Shown here: one piece after another, positions 6,217 to 7,655 of the stretch
Layout: every line of letters starts with the position of its first letter
Numbering within the stretch: position 1 is the stretch's first letter
Origin: Candidatus Bathyarchaeum sp.
GTDB lineage: Archaea; Thermoproteota; Bathyarchaeia; Bathyarchaeales; Bathyarchaeaceae
DNA: 7,655 nt
Assembly: GCA_004376385.1 (NCBI GenBank)
Contig: SOJY01000075.1
Location: 1-7,655 of the forward strand
Reading direction: 5' to 3'
Notes under the pieces: generated by a model
Databases searched by the model: none
The model's input: the letters and a program-made list of their open reading frames with translations, nothing else
What the model was told of the DNA's origin: nothing
Made by a program: the position numbers and the translations under genes

Positions 6217-6244
6217 TATTTAATATGCGCCAACTCTTTAAGAG
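6217..6244 (+). promoter_or_regulatory. Candidate pyrK-operon promoter with adjacent palindrome
   Basis: TATTTAATAT (6217-6226) is a TATA-like element pointing toward pyrK, predicting transcription start near 6247. The palindrome CTCTT-T-AAGAG (6234-6244) lies between box and predicted start, a position where a repressor could block initiation. The leader to ATG 6340 would be about 93 bases, which is long for archaea, so another promoter or the TTG start at 6280 remains possible. Nothing else supportable lies in the 248-base gap 6092-6339. Confidence 0.3.
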
Positions 6245-6339
6245 AATACACGCCCACAAAAGGAAGGATACGAACAAAATTGCACTTCCATACACAAAAA
6301 AGCTCCCCAGTGCCATCACACTTCGACGCTATTAACCGC

Positions 6340-7137
6340 ATGAGAATCGTAAAAATTATAGACGCAAAAACAGAAAACTGTACCGTTAAAACATTCACAT
6401 TTGTGGATAAACTGTGTGAAAAAGCTGAACCGGGTCAGTTTGTCATGGTTTGGATACCCGGAGTTGACGAGATTCCCATAAGCCTTTCAGGAATAACCTC
6501 AGATGGGCTCACATCGATAACCGTCAATGAGGTTGGAGAAGCCAGTAGAGCTCTCAATCAAAAAGAAAAAGGAGGAAGTATTGGAGTACGGGGACCATTC
6601 GGTAATGGTTTCGTTCCGGCAGGAGGAAACGTGATGATAGTTGGAGGCGGAACCGGATTGGGACCAATGATGCCACTAACTGAAAAGCTTGTGAAAGTCG
6701 CCGATAAAATAACTTTAATGAGTGGAGTTAAGAGCCTAGATAACCTCTTGTTTCTGGATCGTATAACCAAAATTCTTTCAGACGTGGATTCAGAAACTGT
6801 GTTCACAACAGAAGATGGAAGCTACGGAATTGAAGGCTTAGTCACTGAACAGGTAGAACAGAAGCTGATGAATGAACGCTTTGACATGATTTACACCTGT
6901 GGTCCAGAACAGATGATGTACAGAACGTTCCTTCTGGCAGAACGATACAATGTGCCCATCCAAGCCAGTTTGGAACGGATAATGCGTTGCGGCATCGGCT
7001 TGTGCGGCAGCTGCGCAATAGGCAAAATAAGGGTCTGCAAAGACGGGCCAGTTCTGAACTCTGAACAGCTGAGAGGCATCAAAGAGGAGTTCGGAAAATT
7101 CCAGCTAGACTTGACGGGGAAAAAAATCAAACTGTAA
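6340..7137 (+). CDS. pyrK: Dihydroorotate dehydrogenase electron-transfer subunit
   Basis: PyrK carries electrons from the FMN of PyrD through a [2Fe-2S] cluster and FAD to NAD+. From ATG 6340 the product has 265 residues, the usual family size. The N-terminal FAD-binding barrel includes PGQFVMVW and, where many relatives have RPxS, IPISLS. The nucleotide-binding domain has GGGTGLGPM and later TCGPEQMM. The C-terminal cluster site is CGIGLCGSC plus a further Cys in RVCKDGP, spacing C-x4-C-x2-C-x7-C. The frame is open back to TTG 6280, adding 20 residues (GGAAGGA lies further upstream), but those residues look unlike the family and MRIVKI is a typical PyrK start. No clear Shine-Dalgarno precedes the ATG. 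It leads an operon with the methyltransferase 27 bases downstream and is separated from pyrD. Confidence 0.93.
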   Translation: MRIVKIIDAKTENCTVKTFTFVDKLCEKAEPGQFVMVWIPGVDEIPISLSGITSDGLTSITVNEVGEASRALNQKEKGGSIGVRGPFGNGFVPAGGNVMIVGGGTGLGPMMPLTEKLVKVADKITLMSGVKSLDNLLFLDRITKILSDVDSETVFTTEDGSYGIEGLVTEQVEQKLMNERFDMIYTCGPEQMMYRTFLLAERYNVPIQASLERIMRCGIGLCGSCAIGKIRVCKDGPVLNSEQLRGIKEEFGKFQLDLTGKKIKL

Positions 7138-7164
7138 CCAATCATACACGCAGGAAACTTGTGG

Positions 7165-7655
7165 ATGGTTTACCCAAAAAAAGCCTATTTCAAAGACTAC
7201 GTTTTCCATGTTGATGAGCACGTTTACGAGCCAGCCGAAGACACCTTCCTGATCGCTGAAAAACTGAAGGTTAACGAAGACGATGTTGTTTTGGATATGG
7301 GAACTGGCTGCGGGATTCTAGCTGTGTTGGCGGCGGAAAAAGCAAAAAGTGTTGTGGCTGTTGACATAAATCCCTACGCTATCGAATGCGCCGTCAAGAA
7401 CGCGGAAATGAACAGCACAAAAGAGAGGATAGAATTTCGGCTTGGAGACCTGTTTCCCCCCATCAAGCCAAATGAACAGTTCAGCTTGATACTTTTCAAT
7501 TCGCCGTACCTGCCTTCTGATCCAGATGAAGAAACAAGTTGGGTCGGGAAGGCATGGGCAGGAGGTCCAAACGGAAGAAAAGTTATTGACCGTTTCGTAA
7601 TGGACGCCCCCAACTTCTTAGCTGCTGGAGGCAGGATCCAACTTGTTCAATCTTC
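7165..7655 (+). CDS. HemK2/Mtq2-type glutamine N5-methyltransferase (partial, 3' end cut)
   Basis: The first 163 residues of a class I SAM methyltransferase are visible; the window ends inside the gene. The N-terminal signature YEPAEDTFLIAE (21-32) is typical of the HemK2/Mtq2 branch, which in archaea and eukaryotes methylates the Gln of the GGQ motif in class 1 release factors. SAM-binding motif I is LDMGTGCGIL (43-52), followed by AVDINPYAIECA with Asp67 as ribose-binding acid, then LGDLF. The catalytic loop reads FNSPYLP (111-117), where the family motif is NPPY, so the first proline is serine. GGPNGRKVIDRF follows, as expected. The start ATG has GGAA upstream (7153-7156), and an in-frame TTG at 7159 is less likely. 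It is co-directional with pyrK across a 27-base gap. Confidence 0.9.
   Translation, partial: MVYPKKAYFKDYVFHVDEHVYEPAEDTFLIAEKLKVNEDDVVLDMGTGCGILAVLAAEKAKSVVAVDINPYAIECAVKNAEMNSTKERIEFRLGDLFPPIKPNEQFSLILFNSPYLPSDPDEETSWVGKAWAGGPNGRKVIDRFVMDAPNFLAAGGRIQLVQS

Noticed and set aside
6129..6335. Plus-strand open frame of 68 residues before pyrK
   Set aside because: Composition is irregular, there is no ribosome-binding site or motif, and it overlaps the promoter-like elements.
6280..6339. TTG 6280 as the pyrK start
   Set aside because: The 20 extra residues are unlike PyrK N-termini, and ATG 6340 gives the normal length. It remains possible because of the GGAAGGA upstream.

Overview
The window is almost certainly archaeal chromosomal DNA. 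It carries the box C/D RNP pair Nop5 and fibrillarin in one overlapping operon, both subunits of a class 1B dihydroorotate dehydrogenase (PyrD and PyrK), and an archaeal HemK2/Mtq2-type glutamine methyltransferase. TATA-like boxes and T-tracts replace bacterial promoters and terminators. Moderate GC and the style of the proteins suggest an uncultured Thermoproteota relative such as Bathyarchaeia. That placement is inference from memory, not from a search.

Layout. Positions 1-520 (+) hold the C-terminal end of a protein with a terminal membrane helix, then a decayed, frameshifted PhoU-like remnant. A small membrane protein with a Cys/His cluster lies at 525-806 (-). The Nop5-fibrillarin operon covers 3018 down to 1080 (-). 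pyrD (3092-4006, +) diverges from it. A structured 196-base spacer follows, then a GT2 glycosyltransferase (4203-4895, +). Convergent with that gene, only 6 bases away, is a radical SAM gene (6091 down to 4902, -) broken by an in-frame TGA and by a one-base frameshift. pyrK (6340-7137, +) and a HemK2-type methyltransferase (7165 to the window end, +) form the last operon.

How the genes work together. Nop5 and fibrillarin form the 2'-O-methylation machinery for rRNA. PyrD and PyrK form one enzyme of pyrimidine synthesis, but their genes are 2.3 kb apart, with the glycosyltransferase and the broken radical SAM gene between them. The HemK2-type enzyme probably methylates the translation release factor. 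The most notable points are the reconstruction of the broken radical SAM gene, the degraded PhoU remnant, the competing hairpins before the glycosyltransferase, and the split pyrD/pyrK pair. I saw no CRISPR array, tRNA, rRNA, transposase or clear new defence system.
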